Positions 9,801-20,021 of a DNA stretch of 64,000 bases are shown here, one piece after another (within the stretch, counting starts at the first letter, position 1; the number at the start of each line of letters is the position of its first letter). Origin of the DNA: Caecitellus pseudoparvulus (taxonomy: Eukaryota; Bigyra: Bicosoecida); contig CBFFRQ010000064.1 of assembly GCA_965644315.1 (NCBI GenBank), positions 124,001 through 188,000 on the forward strand. Reading direction: 5' to 3'. Below the pieces are notes generated by a model. That model was given only the letters and a program-made list of their open reading frames with translations. It was not told the origin of the DNA and ran no database searches. Both the position numbers and the translations under genes were made by a program.

Positions 9801-10258
9801 TCTGGCGCCATGAACAGGTCGTACTCGACGGGGGGCGCGTCGCCGCCGCCAGCGCCAGGGGGGGGTGCCAGGCCGACACCGCTGTCGCTGGGCAACACCC
9901 TCGCGGCAGTGAGCAGGTTGCCGCCTTCGAAGTGGGAGGTAAAGACCAGATCATCCGGGGACAGCTGGCGGTTGAAGCGGTATGCGTCCATGTATGAGTA
10001 CACCACGCGGCGTGGGCCGGTGGGGTACGCTGCTGCGGCAGCTTTGTTGGCGGGTGCGGAACTTGGCTCTGCCACTCGCTGCGTCGCCACGGCTTCCTGC
10101 GGCACTGCCAGCACAGGCAGCTCAGCAGCCCGCAGCGCAGAGCCGGTGTACACGGGGGCTCCTTGGGATGGGGCTGTGGCTGTGAAGTCTGCCAGCGCAT
10201 CAGAAGGCAGGGAGGTGCCATTCAGGTAGATGAAAGGGGCGTTGGTGGGTGCATCCAT
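6853..10258 (-). CDS. Cytosolic carboxypeptidase (M14B, CCP/AGBL family) with long low-complexity tail; internal splicing unresolved
   Basis: The N-terminal half (10258 to about 8455) is a clear M14B peptidase. The CCP N-domain (SHFEGGNLLTAARV, MAPDIHSPSHRQWFCF, WPYGYAQHM) is followed by zinc motif ARVHPGEANASW (His/Glu near residue 333), MLNPDGVVNGNYR, VDLNRRW, TDFHGHSRKQGIFLYG (third zinc His) and YTCEASF (catalytic Glu near 528). CCPs trim glutamates or tyrosine from tubulin tails. After residue about 600 the frame changes. A donor at 8454 and acceptor at 8294 are possible, but they do not by themselves reach the long downstream frame ending at 6853. That frame holds an ordered stretch (DVRRTLAEATQRYAEEPLAR, WLDQVVDAAVRRMGG) and then Arg/Pro/Gly-rich sequence. 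The start at 10258 has GCGTTTC 12 bases upstream; an upstream in-frame ATG near 10408 is an alternative. Confidence 0.8.
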
Positions 10259-10666
10259 GTCCAACGCCAGAAACGCGCTATGGCAGGCGAGCCGCTGGGG
10301 CCGCCTGCGCTGCCTGCCGCGCCGTACTGCGCGCAAACATGCACGTTCTGATCGTCCTTGGGTCTGATGAAGTGCCTGGCGCGTGCAGGATTGGCGTGGT
10401 ACCGCCATTGCTGCGCTTCGCCTGCGTGTTGGCTGCGGCTGCCTCAGGGCTGCAAGACAGCAGTGGACACGCCATGCCAAACTCCCCACGCACACACCCA
10501 CCGCCAATTCCAAGCGCTGCCACGGGGAGCTGAGCAACTAGTGCCACACCTGCGGTCCCACGTGGCCAGGGGCTCACCGCCCGCCTGCCGTGGCCCCGCT
10601 CCCCTTGTCACAAGCACTGCGCCACAGGCAGCGTGCAAAGCCAGGCCAGCACGACGTCGGCGCCAC
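10259..10666. promoter_or_regulatory. Divergent promoter of cytosolic carboxypeptidase and ATG4
   Basis: A 408-base region without a separate gene. GAAACGC (10270-10276) reads GCGTTTC in the sense of the carboxypeptidase, close to its ATG. If the carboxypeptidase starts at the upstream ATG near 10408, part of this region is coding. Confidence 0.35.
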
Positions 10667-12385
10667 ATGCAAGCACAGGATGCCATGGCAGCCCTGGCAC
10701 GGGGCTGGAACTGGATGATGCCTGATCGGCCTCCACCTGGCCCATGTTTCGTCGTTGGCGCCGGGGAGCTGCCGTCTTCCAGTGCGTGGCGTGGCGCTGC
10801 GCTGCAGCGGCGTTTCAGGGACACCTCCTCCCACCCCGCCTCTGCCCCTGCCGCCGCCACACAGAAGCGTGCCGGCAAGTCGGCGCGCGCATCATGCGTG
10901 CCACGTACCGTTCTCGCGTCGGCCACATCGCCGGCTCCAAGCTCACCTCTGACGCGGGCTGGGGCTGCATGCTGCGCACAGCACAGTCCATGCTGGCCCA
11001 CGCCTGGCAGCGGCACCTGCAGGGCTCCGCCTGGGTCAGCGCCGAGTCCGCCAACCCCCTGGCAGAGGAAGCCATCGCAGACCTCATCGCAGACCTGCCC
11101 CATGCCGAGTGTGTGTACGGGCTGCACGCGGCAGCACGCGTGGCAGCCTCTCTGCACGGCATGGCGCCTGGGGACTGGTATGGGCCCATGGCCATCTGCA
11201 CGACGCTGGAGGCCCTGAACACGCACCACGTGATGCAAGGCCACGCGCCCCTCCTCCTGCACGTGGTGCGGGACGGGTCACTGTGCCTGGACCGAGTCAC
11301 CGCCCTGGCCACGCACGCGCCAGACACCCCCTCCGCCACCCCAGAGGCGGAGGCTCTGCCCACCCCCCTCCCCTCTGACGCCCCCCCCGCCCTCTGCCAG
11401 CACCACACCCTGGAGGTCGGCCATCTTCCTCATGGTGCCCCTGCGCCTGGGCGTGGAGTCACTGCAGCCTGATCTGCTCCCGGGCCTCCTGGCGCTGCTG
11501 GCCCTGCCATCGTGTGTGGGGGCCATAGGCGGAACACCCCGCCACTCGCTGTTCTTCGTCGGGGCGCGCGGCCTGCCGCCCACGCCCTCGTCTGACCCCG
11601 CCGCCTATGCCCACACCCAGCTCCTGTTCCACGACCCCCACACGGTGCAGCCCCCCCCCATCACACGCTCCACCTCCCACCCACGCCACTTGGCCAAGGC
11701 TTCCTCCGAACCACGAGCCCTCGCCGCCGCCGCCGCTGCCGCAGCTGCCACGCTGACAGGCGGCACGGGGGCGCCGGCGCCACCCCCCCCCGCTGCAGCC
11801 GCTGGGGGGGGTGACTCCGGTGCCTTTCACGGGGCCTCCGCGGACGTGGCCCCAGGGGAGGGGGCCCACCACGTACGGCGCTCTTCCTCCGCCAAGTCGC
11901 CCCACGCCGGCGAGTCACCCTCCGCCACGCCGTGGGGCGTCGCCTTGGCGCAACGCAGTCGGCGCCACGCCCCTCACCTGGTCACCCTGCGGCAGCTGCC
12001 TCGGCGGCCGCCAGACGAAGTCATCCAGCCGGCGTTTCGTCGGAGTTTCTTCGGGAAACCCGGGTCCCTGGGGTGGCAGCCCGCCACCACGCTGGACCCT
12101 TCCCTGGCCCTGGGCTTCTACCTGCCACACAGGCGGGCCCTGGAGGAATTCGTGAGTGCCGTGCAGGGGGGTCCGGGGGCGGACCTCTTGGCGGTGCACG
12201 AGGTGACGCCACGCCACATGGCAGAGGGGGGGGAGGGGGGGCGGTGCGACACGCCCCCGTCGCCCCCTCCCACGCCGCCGCCCATGGACTCTGCTGTCCT
12301 CGTCACCGCGCCCACAGTGACTCCCGCTGGGACGGTGCGGGATGAGGGGGAGGTGGACTCACCCCACGACTATGTTCTGCTGTGA
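10667..12385 (+). CDS. ATG4: ATG4-type autophagy cysteine protease (peptidase C54)
   Basis: ATG4 processes and delipidates ATG8 in autophagy. Proposed exons 10667-10781, 10865-11276 and 11401-12385 give 503 residues. The catalytic Cys lies in SDAGWGCMLRTAQSM (about Cys73, as in human ATG4B Cys74), and the Asp/His motif is FHDPHTVQPP. GDWYGPMAI, PWRSAIFLMVPLRLG and LDPSLALGFYLP are further family blocks. Intron 1 has a GTGCGT donor. The second join is needed because PWRS lies in another frame; it uses a weak GTCACT donor at 11277. A one-base error in an 8-C run near 11390 is the alternative. An Ala/Pro/Ser-rich insert of about 130 residues separates the Asp/His motif from the last domain block. 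The C-terminus (HDYVLL) resembles an ATG8-interacting motif. TCAATGCATG lies about 30 bases after the stop. Confidence 0.88.
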
Positions 12386-12849
12386 ACACGCAGGCGGAAC
12401 ACTCAAGGGATTGTCAATGCATGTCAATTTGCGTGCCATGCCGTGCGTACTGTGTTGGGAACGACGAATACCCCCAAATACGTCTGCGCACAGTAGCCAA
12501 GTGGTGTTAGCTTGTAGCTTCTACGGGGGACCCATAGAGTGTTATTGAATACTTCCCGCAAAAGGAACGCAATGGCCACTTTACCATGCCCACACGCTCT
12601 ATGCTTACCACTTCCAAATACCCAGTGCATGCAGTGCTTTCGAGAAGCCGTGCAAGTGGCTCCCCCGCACGCTCTCGTCCTGGCCCTGCAGCTCCGCCGG
12701 TCGTCAAGCACGGCCAGCTCACCTTCCTCCTTGGGGCTCGGCAGTAGCGCGCGAAGGGCTTCGGAGCCATTGAAGCACCTGGTAGCTTAAACACCTTAGC
12801 TTTCACTTGTGTGCATAAGTGGCGCCAAGGAACAGCTTCCGGTCCGACA
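12386..12849. other. Intergenic region, ATG4 to ankyrin gene
   Basis: 464 bases without a convincing gene. It contains the ATG4 3' signal TCAATGCATG (12414-12422) and is less GC-rich than its neighbours. The remainder presumably holds the promoter or 5' leader of the ankyrin gene; no known motif is clear. Confidence 0.4.
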
Positions 12850-14136
12850 ATGGCCGCTGTCATGCACGCGTTTCAGCGGCGTTTTGCCCAGCTTGCTCGG
12901 CTGCGCAGCGCTCCCGCGTCCCCAGCCTCAACCACGGCACAGCTGGGCCTGCTGAAGGTGTTTCAAATGGAGCAAGTGCCCATGGACTCCTTGCAAGTGG
13001 AGCCTGCAGCGCCTGGGGACGCGTTGGCGACGAGCGGCCCCAGCTCGGCGCCCGTCGTGCTGTCCACGTCAGACATTCGACAAGGGCGTGCCCAGGCTTT
13101 ACTGTCCACCATGCAGCCAGACGATGGGACAGTCCTCACCCTCGTCGTGCCGCTGGACTCGGCTGTTGCAATGCTGCAAGGCGGGGGTGTCGGCGGCGGC
13201 GGGGCGCCTGCTGCGTTGCTGGAGGATTCCCCCACCCCGCCAACGCAGGCAGCCGAGGCCGCCGCTGGACTCCCTGCGCTGCCCACAGCCGCCCCTGACT
13301 CAACCCTCGCCACTGTGGACACACACAAGGCGGCACCCCTGCGGACGCTGGCAGGGGCCACTGAGGGCAGTGCTGTGAAGCCGCCTGAGCTGCCGGGCGA
13401 GGGGGCCTTTCTCGCAGACGACAACGAGCTGAGTCAAGGTGCGGGGCGCCCCTCCACGCCCGCCCTCTCATCGTCTGGCCGGGCGCTGTTCCAGGCAGCT
13501 GAGCTGGGGGATGTGCCTGCCCTGCTGGCGTTGCTGGAGTCAGGCGTTGACCCGGCAACGCAGCACCCCCGGCATGGCGGCACGGCCCTGCACGTGCTCG
13601 TCACAGGCCCTGCTGCGTTGGAGCAGGAGTCACTGGAGGCTGGCCTCCTGGCGTTGCTGCGTGCAGGCGCCGACGTGAACGCGCTAGCGGCCAACGGCTC
13701 CACACCCCTGCACTGGGCGGCGGGGGCCGGTGAGGTGCCAGCGGTGCAAGTGCTGCTGCGCGCTGGCGCCGACCCCTGTGCGACGACGTATGTGTGGCGC
13801 AGGCAATTGTTCGGCAAGGGCTCGGGGCAGACGCCCCTGCACTGGGCGGCGGAGTGTGGCCATGAGGAGGTGGTGGCGACGCTGCTGGGGTGGGAGGGAC
13901 CCCCCCCCCAGCCGGCCTGGAGGGGGGGTGGCCGTCACATCGCCAGCGCCTTCGCCACTCCCAGCCTCGCGGCAGCCCTCATCCCAGACGAGCGGGGCGT
14001 GCTGCCCGCCGACCTGGCAGCCAAGAGCGGCCACGCAGGCACGGCAGAGGCGGTGGCGCGCGTGGCGGGCGCGACCTTCGTCGCCCTGCGCATCAGCTGC
14101 ACATCACAACACGTCGGCGTGGCGCCGCGCTCCTGA
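12850..14136 (+). CDS. Ankyrin-repeat protein
   Basis: A 428-residue protein. Residues 1-200 are low-complexity Ala/Pro/Ser/Thr-rich, beginning MAAVMHAFQRRFAQLARLRS, which could form an amphipathic basic helix (possible mitochondrial targeting, unproven). From about residue 210 there are three to four ankyrin repeats: ALFQAAELGDVPALLALLES, TALHVLV, NGSTPLHWAAGAGEVPAVQV and QTPLHWAAECGHEEVVATLL. A last diverged copy follows (LPADLAAKSGHAGTAEAVAR). Ankyrin repeats bind proteins; the partner is unknown. The ATG at 12850 was preferred because nothing upstream in frame begins with ATG. The palindromic CAATGCATT at 14142-14150 follows the stop by 5 bases and is shared with the convergent gene. Confidence 0.75.
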   Translation: MAAVMHAFQRRFAQLARLRSAPASPASTTAQLGLLKVFQMEQVPMDSLQVEPAAPGDALATSGPSSAPVVLSTSDIRQGRAQALLSTMQPDDGTVLTLVVPLDSAVAMLQGGGVGGGGAPAALLEDSPTPPTQAAEAAAGLPALPTAAPDSTLATVDTHKAAPLRTLAGATEGSAVKPPELPGEGAFLADDNELSQGAGRPSTPALSSSGRALFQAAELGDVPALLALLESGVDPATQHPRHGGTALHVLVTGPAALEQESLEAGLLALLRAGADVNALAANGSTPLHWAAGAGEVPAVQVLLRAGADPCATTYVWRRQLFGKGSGQTPLHWAAECGHEEVVATLLGWEGPPPQPAWRGGGRHIASAFATPSLAAALIPDERGVLPADLAAKSGHAGTAEAVARVAGATFVALRISCTSQHVGVAPRS

Positions 14137-14141
14137 CGCTG

Positions 14142-14150
14142 CAATGCATT
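14142..14150. terminator. Putative shared poly(A) signal (CAATGCATT)
   Basis: This near-palindrome lies between the stops of the convergent ankyrin and amphipathic-helix genes. It gives AATGCA on both strands, the recurrent 3'-end motif of this window. Confidence 0.5.
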
Positions 14151-14179
14151 CACACTCTCCCGGGGCGGGGGCAGGGCAG

Positions 14180-15828
14180 TCACTGCACCACCGGCTTCGC
14201 GGGCTGGGCCGGCTCCCCACGAGCCTCCACGAACTTCTGCCCCAGCCCCTCGGCGTACGCCACGCCGTCTGCCGCGACGGACACGGCGCCCTGCACTGCG
14301 CCACTGAGTGTGCCGCCTGTGAGGGACTCGTCCCACGCGCGCAGCCCCTCCACGGCGGCCGTGGCGCGGTCCTTCAGCGCATACTTGGCGTCCAGAGAAG
14401 CCACCGTCGCGACGCCCTGCTTGTACCCCTCCGCAGCCAGGGTGCTGACGCCGTACTGTGCGTCCAGGCTGGCGGCCGTGTCCATGACGCCGAAGCGCTT
14501 GTCCAGGGCCACGGCTGTGGACAGCCCCGCCGCCTCGGCGCGCTGCAGGAGCGAGCCAGCCTGCGCCGACAGGGAACGCAGCAAGGCAAACAGCTGCCCA
14601 CGCGCATTGGCCACGGACTCCTTGGCGCCAGTGAGGGCAGAGTCCAGGCCGGAAGACTGGATGAGGGAGTCGGCGGTGCTGGCAGCGACGGCCGTCGCAC
14701 CGGTCAGCGCCTGCTGTGCCAGGTGCAGTGCCTGCAAACCCGCCACGACGGGTTTCTCGGACAGCGGTGCCTCCTCAAGCTTGGCAATGGAAGCAGACAC
14801 CTGCTGCTGTGCGTCCTTCAACATTTCCACGGCGTTTGCCAGCACGGGCGAGTCCTGGGCCTTGCTCAGCGCCTGCAACGCGAGGGGTGGTGTAGGACGA
14901 GCAGTGCACAACACGCCAAGAATCTAGGCTGCGCAAAGGGCCGCACCTCTCCCAACGCCGAGCGGGCGTCTTGCAGTCGAGTCTTGGCGGACTCTGCGGT
15001 GCCGTGCAGGCTGGAGCCGCCCACGTGCTGCGAAGAGGCGGGTGCGAAGCGCCAGTGCAAAACGAGCACGCTGCCATGAAGCGGTGCACAGCGCGGGGCG
15101 CCACAGTCGAACCATGCTCAGGGTCACCCAGCGAACACATGCCAGATGTCGCCTTGCTGGCATGCCTCGTCTTGTCAATCACTCACCAGCTTGGCCAGGT
15201 TGGCAATGACGGCGTGGTACAGGCTGGACAGCTGCTTCGCAAGGCTGGAGGTGACTTGGTGTTCCTCGTCATACTCGGCAGCCTTGTGCACTGCGCCGGC
15301 AACCAGCACCAGCGCACTGGCCGTCTTCTTTTGCACCTGTGCAGCGCAAGGGCGTGGGCCGAGGCGAGTGCTGGGGTGCTTGCGGCGGAAGGTTCTGTCA
15401 CGTGCGGAAATTGCATCGGAATATTGCGCAGGCCGGCGGATCGAACGCACCACAACGTGCAGGCTCTGGGCATCCATGTCGTCCTCCGCTGCCGACTTCG
15501 TGCCTTCCAACTGTGCCAGGGGCGTGCAGGCCGTGTGGTGTGAGCGCAAGCGGCAGGGCGGAGTGTCGGAATATTTGCTCTGTCGAAGCACGGCAGCCGC
15601 CCATACCTCTTGCGCGGCGCTGAGCAAGTCCTCCTTGATGAGGGTCAGCAGGCTGCCTTCAGGGGCGGCATCGCGGTATTTTGTCGCATACGACGTCACT
15701 ACACCTGCCATCTCCTTGAGCTTGTCGATGGTGGAGGCGGAAGCCACCTCAACGGTCGCTGGTGCGGCAGGGGCGCCGTCCATGTCGCCTGCGCCGACTG
15801 CGCTGGCGTCCTTGGCTGGGCTGGCCAT
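14180..15828 (-). CDS. Amphipathic-helix repeat protein, possibly lipid-droplet/perilipin-like, six exons
   Basis: Proposed exons are 15828-15607, a 60-base exon near 15511-15452, 15336-15187, 15027-14947 and 14872-14180, all phase 0, giving about 400 residues (the small exon is the least certain, so five or six exons in all). The product is Ala/Leu/Lys/Asp-rich amphipathic helix with repeated 11- to 20-residue units in the last exon (ALDKRFGVMDTAASLDAQYG, VATVASLDAKYALKDRATA). It has no signal peptide or transmembrane segment. The N-terminal part (VVTSYATKYRDAAPEGSLL) and the helix pattern recall perilipin/REF-SRPP or apolipoprotein-like droplet coats, but I cannot show homology. It is divergent from the long coiled-coil gene and convergent with the ankyrin gene. 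A GCGGAAATTG copy lies inside intron 2. Confidence 0.6.
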
Positions 15829-16066
15829 GGCGTGAAGGCGGGTGCTTGTGAAAAGGGTTGATACTGGATGCTGGGTCGTGTTGAGTTGCCGGTGTGTGTG
15901 CGATTTTGAACTTGGCTGTGGGTATGGCAAGAGGGATGGCCGCACCCCCCTCGTACGCCCCTTCGCACCCCCCCTGCCACCCCCCTCCACAAGCCCCGCC
16001 AAAACAAGTGCACCCAGTCAAAGCCAGGCTACCTCTGCAGTGCTCCCACACAAAGCTGTGGGTAGC
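15829..16066. promoter_or_regulatory. Short divergent promoter
   Basis: This 238-base gap separates the ATGs of the amphipathic-helix gene and the long coiled-coil gene, so both promoters must fit here. No GCGTTTC or GCGGWAATTG motif is present; C-rich tracts dominate 15940-16000. Confidence 0.4.
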
Positions 16067-19000
16067 ATGGCTGAGCCAGAGGCGGGGGTGCGCCCTTCGC
16101 CGGGCGACGGGGACGGCGGCGATGCCAGCATTCAGGGGGCCATCGAGGGGGCCATGCGGCAGCGCTCGCGATCACAGGGCAGCAGTGTGCATGCAGAACG
16201 CGACACGCCCCATGCTTCCAGCACGCCCAGCACGGCGCCGTCCCAGGAGGTGCTGAAGCTACGGGCTGCGTTGCAGGCGCAGAAGGATGCGAGCATTCGC
16301 ATCATCATGCAGCTGCAAGAAGACCACGCAGCAGAGCGGCAGCAGTGGGAGCAGAGGACCCAGCCACCGCCTGCGCACGTGTCAGAGGAGCAGACTGCTC
16401 TGCTGGAGCTGCACTTGCGCCAGCGCGACGAGGAGTGCGCGGCACTGCAGGCGAAGTTGGAGGACAGCGGGAAGCGCGTCAACGCCGCTGAGACAGCGGC
16501 AAACATCGCCCGTCGAGAGGTCATGTCTCTGAAGAGCAAGCTGGTGGGCGAGACAGGCGGCATGGCGTCTGTGGCGGGCGATGTGATGCGGCAGGTGTCC
16601 AGCGTTACGGCAGCGTTTCAGTCTGGCGCCAGCACTTTGGCTCGGCAGCTGCAGCGCGTGTCTGGCGTGCCCGCGACGCCTGCCCCCAAGGGTGGAGGTG
16701 AATCTGAAGGTGTTTGGCCACCGCCTCACGCGCATGGTGCGCTGCGGTCGGTGGGGGGGGAGGCCGGCGCGGAGTGGGCAGGCAGCCCCTTTGCCGTTGG
16801 TAACGGTTCCAGCTCCCAGGCGCCCCCCGCGACGCCGTCCTCGCCATCCTACAGCGCCACAACGGGGGACACCTCTGCGTACGCACTGTCCGCTGCCGCC
16901 ATGTCCAGTCTGGAGTTGGAGGGGGGCAGCAGGGACCCTGAGCGCGTGCTGGCCTCGGCTTCGGCGGCGCTGGCCTGCATGCACGCGCACCTGGCGCCAG
17001 TGCTGGGGGCCGCCGCCTCCGACGTCGCGTCCATGGCGCCCCTACGACAGCGCCTGCACTCCTCCCTCACCCGCGTGGAAAGCCTGGAAGCCGCCCTGCT
17101 GGAGGCTCAGGGGGAGGCTGACGCGGCCAAGGTGGCAGCCGCCGCTGCCACCACCTCCGCCGCTGCCGCCACCTCCTCAGCCTTGGCGGGCGTGCGGGAG
17201 GAGCTGGTGGCGGCACAGGAGGAAGCAGCGGCTGCCCAAGCCCAGCTGAGCCAGGCCCAAGCCGCCGCCGCCACTGCCGCCGCCGCCGCCGCTGCCCGGC
17301 AGGCGGAGCTGCAAGATGAGGTGGCGCAGCTGACCAGTGCCGTGGCTGAGGCGAAGGAGGGCGCCAGCAAGGCCGCCGAGCTGCAGCGGCAGCTGACGTG
17401 GGCCACCGACACAGCCAGCGTGCACGACACAGAGAAGGCCGCGTGGACACAGCAGCTAGCCAAGGCGCGTGAGGAGCGCGCGGCGGCGGTGGCGGCGGCA
17501 GGGGAGGCACGCGCCGAGGCAGCTGCAGCTGCAGGGCGAGCTGACAGCCTGGCTGCAGACTTGGCGGAGGCTGAGGCGGGGCGGGACGCCGCCAAGCGCC
17601 GGGTAGAGGAGTTGCGCCAGAAGCTCAGCGAGCGGCCGCCGCCTGAGGTGGTGCAGGAGCTGGCTCAGGCGCGGGCGGAGGCAGCGGCGGCGAAGGCTGA
17701 GGCCCGGCGGCAGGGCGAGGCAGCCACTGCGGCACAGGCCGAGGCGGAGGAGACGAGGGGCGCTCTGCAGGCAGCCCAGGAGGAGCTGGCCAGTGCGCTG
17801 GCTGCTGTGGAGGCGGCGGCGGCGAAGGAGGATGAGGAAGAGGCGGCCCTGGTGGCGGCAGTGGAAGACACCAGCGCCTCCCTGGCGTCCTCCACAGCCA
17901 CGGTGACGGCGTTGCAGGAGCGCGTGGCGGTGCTGCAGGCGTCACTGGCGACGCACGAGGGGCGGGAAGAGGAGTGGGCGTCCAAGTGGGCTGACCGGGA
18001 GGCCGAGTGGCGCGAGACGTGGGCAGACAGGGAGGCTTTCTGGCGCAAACGCGATGCTGCGTGGAGCGCCAAGCAAGACACGTGGCGCAGCACAGTCACA
18101 CAGCTGAGAGACACTCGCGCGTCTGCGGCGGCCGAAACGCCGCCTCCCCCGCCGGAAACGCCGTCTGCCGCCGCTCGTGCGGAACTGGCGCAGGCACAAG
18201 CTGCCTCCTTTCAAGCTGCGGCACAGCGCCTTGAAGGGGAGTTGGAAGAGGAGCGGCGCACGGTGGCCAGCCTGCGCACGCAGCTGGCACGTGCGCAGGC
18301 GGCTGCTGCGGCAGCGCAGGAAGCCGCAGCGCGGCAGCCCTCACCCGTTCCTGCCGCGTCCCCTGCACCCAGCAAGGCTAGCGGCGAGGCAAGTTGGCAG
18401 CCTGGTGGGCGCCCTTCTTCCACACCAGCCGCTGACGAGAGCCCTTCAGCCAGCATGCGCATCGGCGCGCTGCATGCTGCTCTGGACCGTGCCAAGGGTG
18501 ACTTGCAGAACCTGCAGCGCGAGCTGCAAAGCGAACGCGAAGCGCGCCACGCAGCCGAAGCCAGCGTAGCCGCAGCAGGACACACTCAGTCTAGTGATGT
18601 GCGTGCACTGCGAGTAGCCCTGCAGGCGAAGGATGCCGCGTTGCAAGACGGCGCGGCGGCGCTGGAGGCGCTTGGCGCTTCCGAAGCGGCGTTGCAGGCG
18701 CAGCTGGACAGCCTGGTGGCGGAAAGCAATGACCTGCGACAGCAGCTGCAGCAGCAGCAATCCGATGCGAAAACCATGCAGGCCAAGCTGCAGTCTGCGC
18801 AGTCCGCCCTTGCAGCGGAGAGCAAGGCATGTGCTGACCTTCGGCGGGAATTGACGCAGGCTGAACGCAGGGTGCTGGTGGCAGCCCGCAACGCCCTGCC
18901 CAGCACACAGCAGCCGGGCACACCAGCACCTGCCCCCGCCGTCACGCCACGCAAGTCTGGACCGGCAGCGGCTGCTGCGCGTGCCAAAGAGCGCGCTCGT

Positions 19001-19939
19001 CGAGCTGCCGACGCGTCGAAAATTGCCACGTTGCAGGGCACTGTGGAGCGCCTGCAAGGCGAAGTGGCAGCGCTGCGGCGGCAAGAGGCCCGCCGCAAGG
19101 CAGGGCAGCGGGTGCGTGGCTCCACTGCAGTGTCCAAAACCAAACACACATCGAAAAGCAAGTCTGAGGCGCAGCGCAGCAGCGGCGGCGGCGTTGGCGA
19201 GCGCCACAACACCATGCACCACGCCAACCCGCGCCCAGGCGGCAGCCGCGGCAGTGACGGCGGCAGTGGCGGCGGCAGTGGCAGTTCGCCCCCTGGCGCC
19301 ACAGCAGGCGCCACACCCCCCACACGCGCGTCACCCCCCTCCCCCACTCCACCCTCCCAACCCGCCACTCCGGCCACCTCGCCCTCGACGGCCCCGGCAC
19401 ACCCCCCCACAGCCAGCGTCGTGCAGTATGTGGACGGCTCAGGCGTGCTGCGCAGTGTTCCGGCAAGTGCCGTGTTCATGGCTCAGCCCATGACGCAAGC
19501 GGCAGTGGCGGCGGTGGCGGGGGTGTACGGCTCCCCCCCCCTCGCTGCCCCCAACACCGCCACTCCCCAGCTGGGCGGTGGCGCCATTGGGCGGGCACCA
19601 GTGCGCCCTCCCCTGCGAGGAGGAGGGGGGTCAGCCCCCCCCTCCACCCCCCCTCCCGCTCGCACCTGGACCAGCATGGCCACCCACGTCACGCAGAGCA
19701 GTGGCAGCGCGAAAACAGGCCAACCCAGGGGTGTCTTCGTCCCGGCGGGGTCGGGTGTTCCGCGAACACCGGCAAGTGTTCCGACTGTGCCTCCCGGCAT
19801 GGTGCGTGCCGGAACAGGGCCCGGCTCCGGGCGCCGCGCTGCGCCTCCCCACACCCCGCACCGCCCCCCTTCCACCGCCGCCCAGCCCATGTCCTCAGCT
19901 GCTGCCAAGCGAGCAGGACAGGCCCGGCACCAGACGTGA
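16067..19939 (+). CDS. Long coiled-coil protein with low-complexity C-terminus
   Basis: A single-exon gene for 1290 residues. Residues 55-230 and 330-1030 are nearly continuous coiled coil (Ala/Glu/Gln/Arg/Leu-rich, e.g. AALQAQKDASIRIIMQLQED), broken by Ser/Pro linkers near 240-340 and 840-870. The C-terminal 250 residues are Gly/Ser/Pro/Thr-rich (GGSRGSDGGSGGGSGSSPPG) and basic. The architecture suits a golgin, centrosomal or cytoskeletal tether, but I see no GRIP or other defining domain. The ATG at 16067 begins MAEPEAGVRPSPGDG; the frame upstream lacks another ATG start. CAATGCATT at 19970-19978 follows the stop by 31 bases. Confidence 0.7.
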   Translation: MAEPEAGVRPSPGDGDGGDASIQGAIEGAMRQRSRSQGSSVHAERDTPHASSTPSTAPSQEVLKLRAALQAQKDASIRIIMQLQEDHAAERQQWEQRTQPPPAHVSEEQTALLELHLRQRDEECAALQAKLEDSGKRVNAAETAANIARREVMSLKSKLVGETGGMASVAGDVMRQVSSVTAAFQSGASTLARQLQRVSGVPATPAPKGGGESEGVWPPPHAHGALRSVGGEAGAEWAGSPFAVGNGSSSQAPPATPSSPSYSATTGDTSAYALSAAAMSSLELEGGSRDPERVLASASAALACMHAHLAPVLGAAASDVASMAPLRQRLHSSLTRVESLEAALLEAQGEADAAKVAAAAATTSAAAATSSALAGVREELVAAQEEAAAAQAQLSQAQAAAATAAAAAAARQAELQDEVAQLTSAVAEAKEGASKAAELQRQLTWATDTASVHDTEKAAWTQQLAKAREERAAAVAAAGEARAEAAAAAGRADSLAADLAEAEAGRDAAKRRVEELRQKLSERPPPEVVQELAQARAEAAAAKAEARRQGEAATAAQAEAEETRGALQAAQEELASALAAVEAAAAKEDEEEAALVAAVEDTSASLASSTATVTALQERVAVLQASLATHEGREEEWASKWADREAEWRETWADREAFWRKRDAAWSAKQDTWRSTVTQLRDTRASAAAETPPPPPETPSAAARAELAQAQAASFQAAAQRLEGELEEERRTVASLRTQLARAQAAAAAAQEAAARQPSPVPAASPAPSKASGEASWQPGGRPSSTPAADESPSASMRIGALHAALDRAKGDLQNLQRELQSEREARHAAEASVAAAGHTQSSDVRALRVALQAKDAALQDGAAALEALGASEAALQAQLDSLVAESNDLRQQLQQQQSDAKTMQAKLQSAQSALAAESKACADLRRELTQAERRVLVAARNALPSTQQPGTPAPAPAVTPRKSGPAAAAARAKERARRAADASKIATLQGTVERLQGEVAALRRQEARRKAGQRVRGSTAVSKTKHTSKSKSEAQRSSGGGVGERHNTMHHANPRPGGSRGSDGGSGGGSGSSPPGATAGATPPTRASPPSPTPPSQPATPATSPSTAPAHPPTASVVQYVDGSGVLRSVPASAVFMAQPMTQAAVAAVAGVYGSPPLAAPNTATPQLGGGAIGRAPVRPPLRGGGGSAPPSTPPPARTWTSMATHVTQSSGSAKTGQPRGVFVPAGSGVPRTPASVPTVPPGMVRAGTGPGSGRRAAPPHTPHRPPSTAAQPMSSAAAKRAGQARHQT

Positions 19940-19969
19940 CGTCGCGCTGTGTCTGCCCAGTCGCAGCGA

Positions 19970-19978
19970 CAATGCATT
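19970..19978. terminator. Putative shared poly(A) signal (CAATGCATT)
   Basis: It lies between the convergent stops of the long coiled-coil gene (19939) and the EF-hand-like gene (20022) and reads AATGCA on both strands. Confidence 0.5.
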
Positions 19979-20021
19979 TACACGGCAGCACACTCCCCCC
20001 CTCCCACCGCAGCGCACTGCG

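Noticed and set aside
2872-12385. VMA21, SCPEP1 and ATG4 as a lysosome/autophagy gene cluster
   Set aside because: They are on mixed strands with unrelated genes between (dihydroorotase, cytosolic carboxypeptidase) and share no common regulatory element beyond the general motifs.
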